DNA of 25,668 nucleotides from NZQO01 sp964639255 (GCA_964639255.1 CAZXDP010000039.1:1-25668), one strand, 5' to 3'. Shown: positions 1 to 8,717, counted from the stretch's first letter. The notes: generated by a model not told the origin, from the sequence alone. Made by a program: numbers and translations.

Positions 1-996
1 TATTGGGCGGCCATTCTTTCCTATACGAGTGCTACTGCCCTCGTGTTAATTTTGTATGCGATAGTGAGTTTTGCAAACGGAAAGTCGTTTGGTGTTTTCC
101 TAACACAACATTTATACGCGGTAAGCAATTATACCTATTTACCGCAATTGCTCCTCTCCTATTCTGGCTACCTCTATGTAACAGTAATTATTTTGCTGCT
201 AAGTGGTGTGGTTCTGATTACTTTATGGTTGAAGGAGGGTGCCAAGTGGGGTAAGCTCTTGTCTTTCCAAACCTTTTTCGGATTGCTCCTATTATTGACG
301 TTGCTAGAAAATCGCTTTTTCGACCAGGATATGCTCAACCAGGCCATCGCGGTATGCAGTCCCATTTTTATTGCGACTGTGTTCTATGGCGTCTATTCGT
401 TGGTCAAATCATCCATCTTTCCAGAAATACCACTTCCAACAATTTACAAAATCGTCTTTAGCTTATTGCTGGTGGGGTGGATTGTACTGCTTCAGAAGAA
501 CAATTATTGGAATTTACCAAGAGGAAATGAGATTACGACAGATATTGTACAAACCTACTCGCAAATAGAGGAGAATTACATGCCGTATTCCTACGCTGTG
601 GTTAACCTCTCCAAACACATACCGCTTAGCACACATAGTCATTTTTTTATTCATTATGAGGTATTTGGCAGCAGCTACCTTGAAGTTGACAACACCTATG
701 CCAATCGCAAAAAAGACAAACAGTTTTTAAAGGAAAACCCTCAATTAGTCCTTCCAAGCAGCACCTTTCTATTTCTTTATCCGCCTACCGTGCTCGATAA
801 ACTTGAACCTAGGGAAAAGGCCTTGGCAATGGAGCAAGCACAACATGGACTCGAGGTTTTAAAAAAACGGCAACGGGAAATAAGACTGTTTTACAAGAGC
901 GCAAATCTAAAGGTTTATGAAATAATAAACCAACCGGGCGAAGCCACATACACCGATTTGCTGGCGCGAAAATTCAAGAATCGTGATACCAAATAA
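1..996 (+). CDS. Integral membrane protein, 5' end missing
   Basis: The reading frame is open from the first base of the window, so the start lies upstream; a GTG at 43 is internal. The visible part has several hydrophobic stretches typical of membrane helices (roughly bases 1-60, 150-225, 265-305, 340-400 and 445-495). A soluble C-terminal region of about 150 residues follows, ending in a strand-like segment (FYKSANLKVYEI) of the kind seen at the end of membrane glycosyltransferases or polymerases. The stop overlaps the next gene by 14 bases, so the two are probably co-transcribed and translationally coupled. Given the polysaccharide-export look of that neighbour, a role in the same exopolysaccharide system is inferred. 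I do not recognise the family, and no catalytic motif is visible in this fragment. Confidence 0.8.
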   Translation, partial: YWAAILSYTSATALVLILYAIVSFANGKSFGVFLTQHLYAVSNYTYLPQLLLSYSGYLYVTVIILLLSGVVLITLWLKEGAKWGKLLSFQTFFGLLLLLTLLENRFFDQDMLNQAIAVCSPIFIATVFYGVYSLVKSSIFPEIPLPTIYKIVFSLLLVGWIVLLQKNNYWNLPRGNEITTDIVQTYSQIEENYMPYSYAVVNLSKHIPLSTHSHFFIHYEVFGSSYLEVDNTYANRKKDKQFLKENPQLVLPSSTFLFLYPPTVLDKLEPREKALAMEQAQHGLEVLKKRQREIRLFYKSANLKVYEIINQPGEATYTDLLARKFKNRDTK

Positions 997-3900
997 CTAC
1001 ATAAAAAGATGCATACTATTGCTATTCATTTTGGGCAGTTGCGCGGTCGATGTACAGGAGCGAAGCGAATTCCCGTTTGTATTTGAAGGTACCAGTACCA
1101 CCCCCCTGGTCCTGTACATAACCAACCCCGATAGCAAAAAGGATCGGGATTATACGTACCATGTTCGCAAAACCCTCAACTATAGCAAGATTCCCTTTCA
1201 GCAAACCAATGTGGCCACCTTTAACCAGATACCCAATATTGCAAATACCGCTAGAGTACTGGTACTTTTGGAAACGAAGCCATTAACGTCACAAGCTATG
1301 GAAGCCATCGTCTCATTTGTAGCAGGTGGAGGCACGTTGGTGTTATTGAATGTATCTGAAGATTTGAAGTTTGGTTATCTTGCCGGACTACGGGAAAATC
1401 CAACGTTTTCGGTAAATACGAAAGCTTCTGGCTTTCGGTTCCTGGGTAATTTTCTTCCTACCATGAAGGGAAAAGTATACCAATCGCCCAATATCCATTA
1501 CGGATTGGAACGCGAAAGTTTTTCAGAAAAAGTGAACATTCTCGCTACATCGGCCGATAATCCTCTTTACCCTACCATTTTAGAACATAGAATTATGGAG
1601 GGCCGGGTCATCGTTTTCAACACAACTGTGGCGAGTCAAAAAAAAGATAGGGGTCTTTTTTTCGCTGCCATATTGAGGGGTTTACCGGCCGTGCCCTATC
1701 CTATCGCCAATACAGGAGTACTTTTTTTGGATGACTTCCCCGCTCCTGTTTACGACATTAAAAAAGAGCCTATTGCCAGCGAAATGAATTTGAGCATGTC
1801 CCGTTTTTATACCGATGTATGGTGGCCCGATATGGTCGCATTGGCGAAAGAACATAACTTAGCTTATACGGCCATGGTCTGTTTTGACTACCAAAACAAG
1901 ACCTCCCCTCCCTTTCTTACCCAGGAATGGGAAATGAACCAAAGAAAAACTGCCAATTATGGGCAATTTACCACCGACTGGCTCATGGCCGAAGTGGTCG
2001 CCGAAGGACACGAATTGGCCCTGCACGGTTTAAACCACGTCTCACTGGTAAAGGAAAATTGGCCACGAGTGGAATTTATGGAAACCGCTATGAGCACCGC
2101 TTACAAAAAATGGAAAGCCGAACAGTATGGACCAATGCCGGTCTCTTACGTCCCTCCTTCCAATTATATTGACAGTTTAGGGTTAATAAGCATTGAAATG
2201 GCCGTTCCCTCGGTGAAATACATTTGCAGTACCTATGAAGGTATTACGCGCGAAGGAGGAAACAGGGAGTTCGATCCCGATCCCTACAATCAATTCTTCT
2301 TTGATTTCCCGCGCATATCGAGTGGCTATGTTTTCGATGGCTCAAAGGAGTACACCGTTCAATCTGCTTTTTTGTATACGGGCGTATGGTCGCACTTCAT
2401 TCATCCAGACGACGTATATCAAATTATGGATGCGGCCAATGAGAGCAACCGTGGTGATTTCGACTATCGAAATCCCGGAAATTATGGCTGGCACAAGTCT
2501 GCCAACGGCAGTGCAGGAATGTTACCCCGTTTCGAGCACCATTTAAAAAATCTTCGGCAAACCTATCCGCTGTTACGATTTTTAAATACCCAACAAGCCG
2601 CTCAAGAAACCCAACGTTGGCGCTACCAACGATTTTTGCATTCCAGCAATGCAACTCACCATTTCGTGCAGCCTACATCGCCGCAAGATCAAAATACTAC
2701 GTTTTGGATGGCCTACTTACCAAACGACCAATGGGAGACGCAGCGCAGGGAATGGAATTCCCAAGGCACGGCGTTTTCCAACACACCGTTCCAAGAGGGT
2801 CATCTCGCTATGTTCAAGTCGAACAGTGGTACGGTATCGCTGCCAAAGGTTATTCAATCTTCAAGTGACGCGGCGCTTGAACTTCTTGCGTTGCAACAAC
2901 TTCGAAAATATACCGATGGCGAAATGGATTTTGCAACCGTACAAGAGGAAATTTCTTGGTTGGTTTCTGAAAATCGTACTCAAGAAGCGATACAGCTTCT
3001 GAAGAAAAACATAGCCAAATCAGACTATTCTTTGTTGGCCGAAATTCGGCAACTGGCGCAATACCTTGGCTATATAGACCGAGAATTTGATATCTGGCCC
3101 ATTCTGGAAGCGGCCTATAATTCGCAACCAGAAAATCGTTCTGCCTTGATCGATCTTTCACTGGAGTTGGTTGCCAACAGTGATTATCCTTCCTTGGAAA
3201 TTAGAAAACAATGGATGGAGCGGCAGCTAGAACAACTTCCGAACAATCGAGAATTATGGGCGGCGTATACGGCTTATTTTTCCGAAGAGATTGCAAACAT
3301 AACCACAGAAAAACTGATCGAACTATACCTTGAAGTTACGTCTACAGAAACAAAAACCCGATACGCAATTATTTTGGCCAATAGAAATCCGCAAGCATTT
3401 TTAAGAACTATTAAGGATACTACAGCTTGCGAAGCGGCCCATTTAACTCCACTTTCCGCGACCATTGCATGGCTCTATGCTGAAATCGAGGCATACGAAA
3501 AAGCCATTGCCTGGGCCAAGTGCAGTAACGATATTGCCTTAGCCGATATGATGCAGTGGTACATCAAGCTAGGCAAACTTGAGAACATCAAATCCTTAGA
3601 TTATGCCCTATATATCGAATACCTCCTCTATGAAGATATGCCGCGTGCCGTAAGGGAATTGATGTCGAGCACTGCGTGCGATGCTATATTGACACCACAG
3701 GCGACTGCCATAGCGTATGCATTTGCCAATAATTCGCTATATCGAAAGGCGTTGGAATGGTCACAATGCAGTAGTGAGATCACATTTTCTGAAAAGGCGT
3801 ATTGGTACGTTCAATTGAATGCATTAGAAGCATTGGAAAGCGCCTATGCACAACATATTGCCAACCATCCGGGCGATTGGGATGCGACCTATGCTATGGC

Positions 3901-4990
3901 GCAATTGTACGCTCAAATGGGAAACATTGATAAGAGTTGGGAACTGGCAGCAACCCTTCCCTACTCCAATGAATATGCCCCTTTGCGAGCACTCTTAAAT
4001 AAAGAGGTTCGCTACGTCGCAATGGAAACCAAAAAATACCTACTGAACGAATTTCCGGACTATTTTTACCCTAAAAATTACGTTCGGTTGAAACGAGAGT
4101 ACAGAGAGCAAGAAGGCAATTACCTACGAGCTGGGACCGAGGTTATCGCCGATCGATTTCGGCCTAATTTCTTAGACAATGAACTGGCAGGAGGTGTTTC
4201 CTTTTCATCGCGGCATTATCACGAGTTTGGTTTTTCCCAAACGACAGCCCGTAGCCTAGAAGTGGATACCCTTAGCGAAGCCAACCGCACCCAAAATTTA
4301 TACGGATTCGGTTATACGTTTCGAAGCAAAAATAGAGATGAGGCCATTAACTATTCTCTGGGAGGCCGCCTTGAGCGCAGCGATGCTAACGAGTACTTTT
4401 TCAGGCTGCGCGCCCAAGTGCATAAGGCCAAAGATAGTGTGTATGCCTCGTTTACGGCAGAGCATAGACCAGCTGTAACGGGACCTGCTTACACGCTTAA
4501 CATCTACAACAGTATGCTGCTTGCGTATTATGAAAATTCCAAAGTGTGGAAGAACCATTTACTAACGGCGTCCTTCGTTGGAAACTATTATTCCGATGAG
4601 GTAGCCGACGCACAGTTAACAGGCATAATTACAAGATTGATTCGCGCAGGAACGTATTCGAAGTGGAAACCCTATGCCGAAGTGTACGGTATGTTGGGCA
4701 GTGAAGACCGAAGAGACGGCTTCCCTTATTGGACGATTGACAATCGGTTGTACGGTGGGTTGGGATTGGAATTTGCCTACAATAAGCCCGATACTAAATT
4801 TCAGTATCAATTGGGCGCTTCGGCTTTTGCCGATACATTTTCAGACTTTTTCCAAAGGTATCGAGGATCCATTGGCGGTGAAATGCTCCCCTACTTATAC
4901 GGTTCTATTTCAGCAGAATTTTATACGCTGAGGGATTTCTATTCAAATAATATCACCTTCGGACTGCGGTATTATTTCAAGGCACAATAA
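983..4990 (+). CDS. Lipoprotein: PelA/DUF2194-like deacetylase fused to TPR and outer-membrane beta-barrel
   Basis: A 1335-residue protein starting at GTG 983, which overlaps the previous gene. Residues 1-20 form a lipoprotein signal ending in LGSC (C20). Residues 40-240 look like an alpha/beta amidotransferase-like fold (VAGGGTLVLLN). Residues 240-560 look like a DUF2194/PelA-type polysaccharide deacetylase: an Asp pair in LFLDDFPAP (D250, D251) and an HxxxH metal motif in LHGLNHVSL (H348, H352). About 620-1035 is helical and TPR-like, with a clear internal duplication (83-residue period, two cysteines per copy: C816/C847 and C899/C929). About 1040-1335 alternates polar and aromatic residues like a 14-16 strand barrel and ends in YYFKAQ. 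In Pseudomonas Pel secretion the deacetylase (PelA) and the TPR-porin (PelB) are separate proteins; here both activities appear in one chain. Domain calls rest on motif and pattern reading; the barrel and the Pel link are inference. Confidence 0.75.
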   Translation: MIPNNYIKRCILLLFILGSCAVDVQERSEFPFVFEGTSTTPLVLYITNPDSKKDRDYTYHVRKTLNYSKIPFQQTNVATFNQIPNIANTARVLVLLETKPLTSQAMEAIVSFVAGGGTLVLLNVSEDLKFGYLAGLRENPTFSVNTKASGFRFLGNFLPTMKGKVYQSPNIHYGLERESFSEKVNILATSADNPLYPTILEHRIMEGRVIVFNTTVASQKKDRGLFFAAILRGLPAVPYPIANTGVLFLDDFPAPVYDIKKEPIASEMNLSMSRFYTDVWWPDMVALAKEHNLAYTAMVCFDYQNKTSPPFLTQEWEMNQRKTANYGQFTTDWLMAEVVAEGHELALHGLNHVSLVKENWPRVEFMETAMSTAYKKWKAEQYGPMPVSYVPPSNYIDSLGLISIEMAVPSVKYICSTYEGITREGGNREFDPDPYNQFFFDFPRISSGYVFDGSKEYTVQSAFLYTGVWSHFIHPDDVYQIMDAANESNRGDFDYRNPGNYGWHKSANGSAGMLPRFEHHLKNLRQTYPLLRFLNTQQAAQETQRWRYQRFLHSSNATHHFVQPTSPQDQNTTFWMAYLPNDQWETQRREWNSQGTAFSNTPFQEGHLAMFKSNSGTVSLPKVIQSSSDAALELLALQQLRKYTDGEMDFATVQEEISWLVSENRTQEAIQLLKKNIAKSDYSLLAEIRQLAQYLGYIDREFDIWPILEAAYNSQPENRSALIDLSLELVANSDYPSLEIRKQWMERQLEQLPNNRELWAAYTAYFSEEIANITTEKLIELYLEVTSTETKTRYAIILANRNPQAFLRTIKDTTACEAAHLTPLSATIAWLYAEIEAYEKAIAWAKCSNDIALADMMQWYIKLGKLENIKSLDYALYIEYLLYEDMPRAVRELMSSTACDAILTPQATAIAYAFANNSLYRKALEWSQCSSEITFSEKAYWYVQLNALEALESAYAQHIANHPGDWDATYAMAQLYAQMGNIDKSWELAATLPYSNEYAPLRALLNKEVRYVAMETKKYLLNEFPDYFYPKNYVRLKREYREQEGNYLRAGTEVIADRFRPNFLDNELAGGVSFSSRHYHEFGFSQTTARSLEVDTLSEANRTQNLYGFGYTFRSKNRDEAINYSLGGRLERSDANEYFFRLRAQVHKAKDSVYASFTAEHRPAVTGPAYTLNIYNSMLLAYYENSKVWKNHLLTASFVGNYYSDEVADAQLTGIITRLIRAGTYSKWKPYAEVYGMLGSEDRRDGFPYWTIDNRLYGGLGLEFAYNKPDTKFQYQLGASAFADTFSDFFQRYRGSIGGEMLPYLYGSISAEFYTLRDFYSNNITFGLRYYFKAQ
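3425..3840 (+). repeat. Internal two-copy helical repeat within the exporter fusion
   Basis: Two copies of a related segment about 83 codons apart. Each starts TAC-x-A, continues LTP-x2-AT-x-A, then Y-x-KA-x2-W-x2-CS and ends with WY-x2-L. The shared cysteines (816 and 847; 899 and 929) sit at nearly identical spacing, 31 and 30 residues. This looks like a duplicated TPR/SEL1-like unit. Because the region should be periplasmic, a disulfide in each copy is possible, but that is inference. Confidence 0.7.
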
Positions 4991-5226
4991 CGTCTCAGTT
5001 TTCATATAAAAGCAACCCAATTCGTTCGCATCTTCAAAAAGGGCAATTTGATTCTTTCTGAAGTCGGTATGCCCCATTCTCTATCTTCGGAAATCATCAA
5101 AAAACTATATCTTCGCAAGAAGGGGTTCTTTACGCTACGCGTACTACTTGTTAAAGTTTGATACCTATTGCGGTAATACCCTCACCCTTCACGAAATTTG
5201 ATAACAGATTGAAAATGCAATAACGT

Positions 5227-6441
5227 TTGGAGACTCATCTTTGGATTTACATCATCATAGGGTTGTTTGGCACTGCCCTGCCTTGGCTAAAGAGTATTGA
5301 AAAGGTACAACTCATCAATGTTCCTATAATTGCTATTGCGTTGGGCGTTGTCATTTTCTCATTACCCATAGACCTTCCGGCACCCGATCCCATAAAACAC
5401 GAAAAGATAATTTTAAAACTTTCCGAAATTGCGGTGATAATCAGTCTTATGGGAGCTGGTTTAAAAATAAACCAGAGTTTCTCGTTTAGGTCCTATCGTG
5501 TCCCACTGCTTTTGGTACTCATCACGATGATCGGGTGCATTGGTGCCTCTGCCCTTATGGGAAGCTGGTTTGGGCTCGTGCCTGCTTCGGCTTTGTTATT
5601 GGGAGCTGTCTTTGCGCCTACCGACCCAGTATTGGCGAGCGATGTTCAAGTAGAAATCGAAGAAGACGCAGACGAAGAACATCCAGTGCAATTTAATCTT
5701 ACCGCCGAGGCGGGGCTCAACGATGGTATGGCTTTCCCATTTACATGGCTTGCTATTTGGGTGGCAATGCACGGATTTGATTATGAGAACTGGCTCGATA
5801 TATGGATTTTGAAAGACGTGCTGTACCGTATCGTAGGAGGTTTGGCCTGCGGTTATCTTTGCGGAAGGGTCATTGCCTGGTTCTTCTTTTCTTTGCCGAA
5901 AAAATTCAGTATTTCTCCAGAACGACTTGGTTTTCTGGCGATCGCGACAACCTTTTTGATTTATGGCATCTCCGAGGCTGTAGAGGTTTATGGTTTCATT
6001 GCTGTTTTTGTTGCAGCGCTTACCATTCGGCATTATGAAAAACAGCATTCATTTCATAAGGAAATGCACGATGTTGTTCAGCAAGTGGAGCAGTTTTTAA
6101 TTACCGTTATCTTACTTTTATTGGGAGGTTATCTAGCACATAACTGGTTGGACACCCTTACCCTTCATGTTTTGGGTATGGCTCTGATTTTTATTTTCGC
6201 CATTCGGCCCCTGTTTGGTATTATCCCCACCTTGAAAACCGATATGCCTTGGAAACAGCGATGGGCCGTCGCATTTTTAGGAATTAAGGGCGTGGGTTCG
6301 TTTTTCTATTTGGCATTCGCTCTCAATGAAACGGCATTCGAGCAAAAGGAATTGCTGTGGAGTATCGTAGCTTGTCTGGTTGTGGTTTCAGCTGTAGTAC
6401 ATCGTCTTGTAGGTGTTTACGTAAAGAAGAATATTCTGTAG
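5227..6441 (+). CDS. CPA1 family cation:proton antiporter (NhaP-like)
   Basis: A 404-residue inner-membrane protein with about 11-12 hydrophobic segments. It probably exchanges Na+ or K+ for protons to control pH and salt balance. CPA1 signatures are present: an APTDPVLASDVQV motif (TDP at 132-134) and EAGLNDGMAFP (N165, D166), the ion-binding pair of this family. The start is TTG at 5227, because an in-frame ATG at 5215 is followed by CAA and then TAA (5221-5223). No strong Shine-Dalgarno site is seen. The protein is short for NhaP-type exchangers because it has no long cytoplasmic C-terminal domain. It stands alone between the polysaccharide genes and a convergent operon. Which ion it carries cannot be read from the sequence. 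Confidence 0.88.
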   Translation: METHLWIYIIIGLFGTALPWLKSIEKVQLINVPIIAIALGVVIFSLPIDLPAPDPIKHEKIILKLSEIAVIISLMGAGLKINQSFSFRSYRVPLLLVLITMIGCIGASALMGSWFGLVPASALLLGAVFAPTDPVLASDVQVEIEEDADEEHPVQFNLTAEAGLNDGMAFPFTWLAIWVAMHGFDYENWLDIWILKDVLYRIVGGLACGYLCGRVIAWFFFSLPKKFSISPERLGFLAIATTFLIYGISEAVEVYGFIAVFVAALTIRHYEKQHSFHKEMHDVVQQVEQFLITVILLLLGGYLAHNWLDTLTLHVLGMALIFIFAIRPLFGIIPTLKTDMPWKQRWAVAFLGIKGVGSFFYLAFALNETAFEQKELLWSIVACLVVVSAVVHRLVGVYVKKNIL

Positions 6442-6443
6442 CC

Positions 6444-6475
6444 TTTAGATTATCTATAAAAATCTAAAAGTTAGT
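6444..6475 (+). terminator. Weak hairpin after the antiporter gene
   Basis: TTTAGATT (6444-6451) pairs with AATCTAAA (6461-6468) a few bases after the antiporter stop. The stem is AT-rich and the following T-run comes late and is short, so it is at best a weak terminator. Confidence 0.3.
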
Positions 6476-6551
6476 TTTTGAAGAGTTTCTTTCTGCTTTC
6501 CCATTCCTAACTTTCTACCATTGTTCAATAATCTATATGTCCTTATCTATC

Positions 6552-6584
6552 AAAAAAAAAGATGCTTCTTACTAAAAGCATCTT
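6552..6584 (-). terminator. Intrinsic terminator of the 8604-6620 operon
   Basis: AAGATGCTT (6559-6567) and AAGCATCTT (6576-6584) form a perfect 9-base-pair stem with an 8-base loop. On the minus strand the stem is followed by a run of about nine T (plus-strand A at 6552-6560). It lies 36 bases beyond the stop of the F420-type oxidoreductase gene and fits termination of that leftward operon. Confidence 0.8.
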
Positions 6585-6619
6585 AATGTTCACATTCAAA
6601 AACAGTTATGTTTTATTCG

Positions 6620-7243
6620 TTAAAGTAATGATTCAAGTTCTTTTCGGGTAAGTGATTTTGCATATATTTTCTGGTCTGGATCCATAATACCGGTATCCTT
6701 TAGCTCCCCTACATATACCGCGTCAAATCCTATATCTTCAATGAGCTGCTGAGTTACTTTTTTGCTTTCTTGGTCTTGCGCAGCAAACGGTATGGCCAAT
6801 TTGTCAACGTCCCTAAAAGCACGATCCTTAAGATGCTGTGCATAGATCGTATTGAAGGCCTTAGCCGTTTTTGCGGTGTTGAACTTCATTGCGGTATACT
6901 CTGATGCATTTCGATTGCTATCGCGAACTTCTTGTGCCATTTCCCCATCCCGCTCGGGATATGGGTTCGTTGCATCGATGATGATGCGTCCGCCATATTC
7001 GCCAGCATACAACTCGCTTAAACGGTCTATCGCATTAAAGGGGACCGCCAGCAAATAGACATCGGCATTGGCTTCCCAGGCATTGTCCAAGCTCACGGCC
7101 TTGGCATTATCGCCTGCATTTTGAACTAGCTCATGCAGCTGTTCTGGATGGCGCGAGGTAAAAAGCACCTCGTGGCCAGCTTTGGCCCAATGGGTGCCTA
7201 AAGTGCCGCCAATATTACCGCTTCCAATAACTCCTATCTTCAT
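6620..7243 (-). CDS. NAD(P)-binding protein, F420-dependent NADP oxidoreductase-like
   Basis: 207 residues, starting at ATG 7243. The N-terminus has a Rossmann fold with GSGNIGG at residues 7-13, followed by TSRHPEQL where NADP-preferring members carry basic or hydroxyl residues. Further on are LLAVPF and IIDATNPYPE, typical of the PF03807 family (NADP oxidoreductase, coenzyme F420-dependent). Flavobacteria are not known to use F420, so a plain NAD(P)-linked reductase acting on an unknown substrate is more likely. It is the last gene of a leftward run that also holds a nitroreductase, suggesting a redox or detoxification role; that is inference. Confidence 0.85.
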   Translation of the reverse strand: MKIGVIGSGNIGGTLGTHWAKAGHEVLFTSRHPEQLHELVQNAGDNAKAVSLDNAWEANADVYLLAVPFNAIDRLSELYAGEYGGRIIIDATNPYPERDGEMAQEVRDSNRNASEYTAMKFNTAKTAKAFNTIYAQHLKDRAFRDVDKLAIPFAAQDQESKKVTQQLIEDIGFDAVYVGELKDTGIMDPDQKIYAKSLTRKELESLL

Positions 7244-7287
7244 AATCTTTTTGTTTTTAATTATTTCTTATATAATTCTTGAACTGC

Positions 7288-7476
7288 TTATTCTTCTTCT
7301 GAAGTATCGAGCAATTCATCTACCGAATTTCGAATTTCCTCCGTGCTTTTTCTATCGGTTTTGGACAAAGCGACATCGCCATCCTTTCTCGGTTTCAGCT
7401 TATCTGATGAACCGAAATTAGAGGATCGACGGTATTGATCTTGAAAATCGGCATGTTTTTTCTTATTGGTACTCAT
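7288..7476 (-). CDS. Small charged protein of unknown function (62 aa)
   Basis: An ORF from ATG 7476, five bases after the DUF4251 gene stop and 44 bases before the oxidoreductase gene. The first half is basic and polar (N-terminal Lys cluster, RRSSNFGSS), the second half acidic with a likely amphipathic helix ending DTSEEE. No signal peptide, cysteine or membrane segment. Its tight placement in the operon supports a real gene. The composition suggests a disordered or nucleic-acid/protein-binding peptide; no family is recognised. Confidence 0.6.
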   Translation of the reverse strand: MSTNKKKHADFQDQYRRSSNFGSSDKLKPRKDGDVALSKTDRKSTEEIRNSVDELLDTSEEE

Positions 7477-7481
7477 ATTTT

Positions 7482-7994
7482 TTAATTTTTATAGTTATTG
7501 AGAGGTTCTATCTCACCTTGATAGGACATGGAATCACGCTGATTGCTATTGATGTCTATATAGGTTGTTTTATTCCCGAAGATGGTAAGCAGTACGTCGA
7601 ATACCTCGTCATCTTCTTCCACCGTAAAATTGTATTTTATAGCATTTCTTGAGGCATCGATTTTCAACTTCTCCTCTTCCATAGGCCCATTGAAAATAAT
7701 TCCAGTCTCATTGAAGTTAAAGCCCATTTGCCTAACTCCATAAAATGGCAACCTTGCCTCTGCTGTATCGCCTTGAATTGAAAATCCGTTAGGGATTTCG
7801 GCAATTACAAATCGATCTCCCTGCATAGGCATGGCCCAATCGGCACGAATGGAAAAATTTCTATTTTTAACCAAGGTATAGACCTCAGATTGTTCAATAG
7901 AATCTTCTCGGTTCAGCGTATCTGGGCCCGAGCCGCTTTTGCATCCAACAAATGTGGCTAGAACAATAAGTAGGGTGAAATAGGCCGTTCTCAT
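7482..7994 (-). CDS. DUF4251 domain lipoprotein
   Basis: 170 residues from ATG 7994, chosen over the upstream alternative at 8027 because it gives a clean lipoprotein signal ending FVGC (C18) and avoids overlap with the nitroreductase gene, which stops 4 bases upstream. The mature part shows the DUF4251 pattern: an opening VKNRNFSIRADWAMPM segment, a central LPFYGV strand, FNGPMEEEKL, and a closing YIDINSNQRDSMSYQGEI. DUF4251 proteins are Bacteroidota envelope lipoproteins of unknown role. Position in the operon suggests co-expression with the nitroreductase. Confidence 0.85.
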   Translation of the reverse strand: MRTAYFTLLIVLATFVGCKSGSGPDTLNREDSIEQSEVYTLVKNRNFSIRADWAMPMQGDRFVIAEIPNGFSIQGDTAEARLPFYGVRQMGFNFNETGIIFNGPMEEEKLKIDASRNAIKYNFTVEEDDEVFDVLLTIFGNKTTYIDINSNQRDSMSYQGEIEPLNNYKN

Positions 7995-7998
7995 ATTT

Positions 7999-8604
7999 CT
8001 ATTCTTGGAAATCGCCGTTAAAGGCAAATTCGTCCTGTGCTTTCCTGTTGCGTTCCGTATTCAATTCCTCTTCCTTTAAATCGTCATCCAAAATATCTGG
8101 ATCGCCACCATAGTACCCGAAGGCTGCGGCAGTGGCCACGTGATAATTTTCTGGAAATTTAAATTCCTTCTTCGCTTTTTCATAATCGATTCCTGCCATT
8201 TGGTGTACGGCAATTCCCATATGCTGGGCTTGGGTAAGCACATTGCCCATAAATAAGCCCAAATCGTGCAGGGCGTGGAAATTTTCCTTTTCCCCGTCGT
8301 TTCTATCTTTTTTGAAAGCGCACGCCCATAATACTTGCGCATTACCGGCCCAACCTTGGTTAAAATCGTGGAGGCAATTAAAAATGCGCTCATAGGTTTT
8401 AGAGCCCTTCGCGCCCCAAATAATGCGCCAAGGCTGTAAATTATTGCTGCTAGGCGCCCATCTTCCCGCTTCCAAAAGCGTGCGAATTTGCGTTTCGCTT
8501 ATCGGTGTATCTGCAAAAGCTCTTGGACTCCAACGGTTTTCCAGTATTTCTAAAATGTCGTATTCTGTAGGCGTTCTTTTTTCGATTGTATGTGTCTTTT
8601 CCAT
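7999..8604 (-). CDS. Nitroreductase family flavoprotein
   Basis: 201 residues from ATG 8604, which follows a purine-rich AGGGAAAAAG; a TTG at 8640 would only add a short non-conserved leader. The family motifs are RWSPRAFADTPI near the N-terminus (FMN phosphate contact) and RWAPSSNNLQPWRII, with HDLGLFMGNVLTQAQHMGIAVHQMAG in the middle of the fold given here only by its position, residues about 125-150. Such FMN enzymes reduce nitro compounds, quinones or related substrates with NAD(P)H and act as dimers in the cytoplasm. First gene of a four-gene leftward run. Substrate unknown. Confidence 0.88.
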   Translation of the reverse strand: MEKTHTIEKRTPTEYDILEILENRWSPRAFADTPISETQIRTLLEAGRWAPSSNNLQPWRIIWGAKGSKTYERIFNCLHDFNQGWAGNAQVLWACAFKKDRNDGEKENFHALHDLGLFMGNVLTQAQHMGIAVHQMAGIDYEKAKKEFKFPENYHVATAAAFGYYGGDPDILDDDLKEEELNTERNRKAQDEFAFNGDFQE

Positions 8605-8717
8605 TCTTTTTCCCTTAAAGATAAGGAAGGGAGTTCCCAACAGAAAAGCCTTTAAAGAAGATTTAACGATTTTCTGAATAGCGACATCCTTTAAGAACGT
8701 TTCTGCGTTTTCTACAA

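Noticed and set aside
4991..5226. Promoter or small gene in the 236-base gap before the antiporter
   Set aside because: Several TTTG and TAAT fragments occur, but no pair has the right spacing, and no short ORF with a plausible start was found.
5596..6048. 150-codon minus-strand ORF opposite the antiporter gene
   Set aside because: Codon-shadow of a strongly supported membrane protein; composition shows no fold pattern.
8690..8717. Possible terminator after the aconitase gene
   Set aside because: Only a 4-6 base imperfect stem and no T-run on the minus strand.
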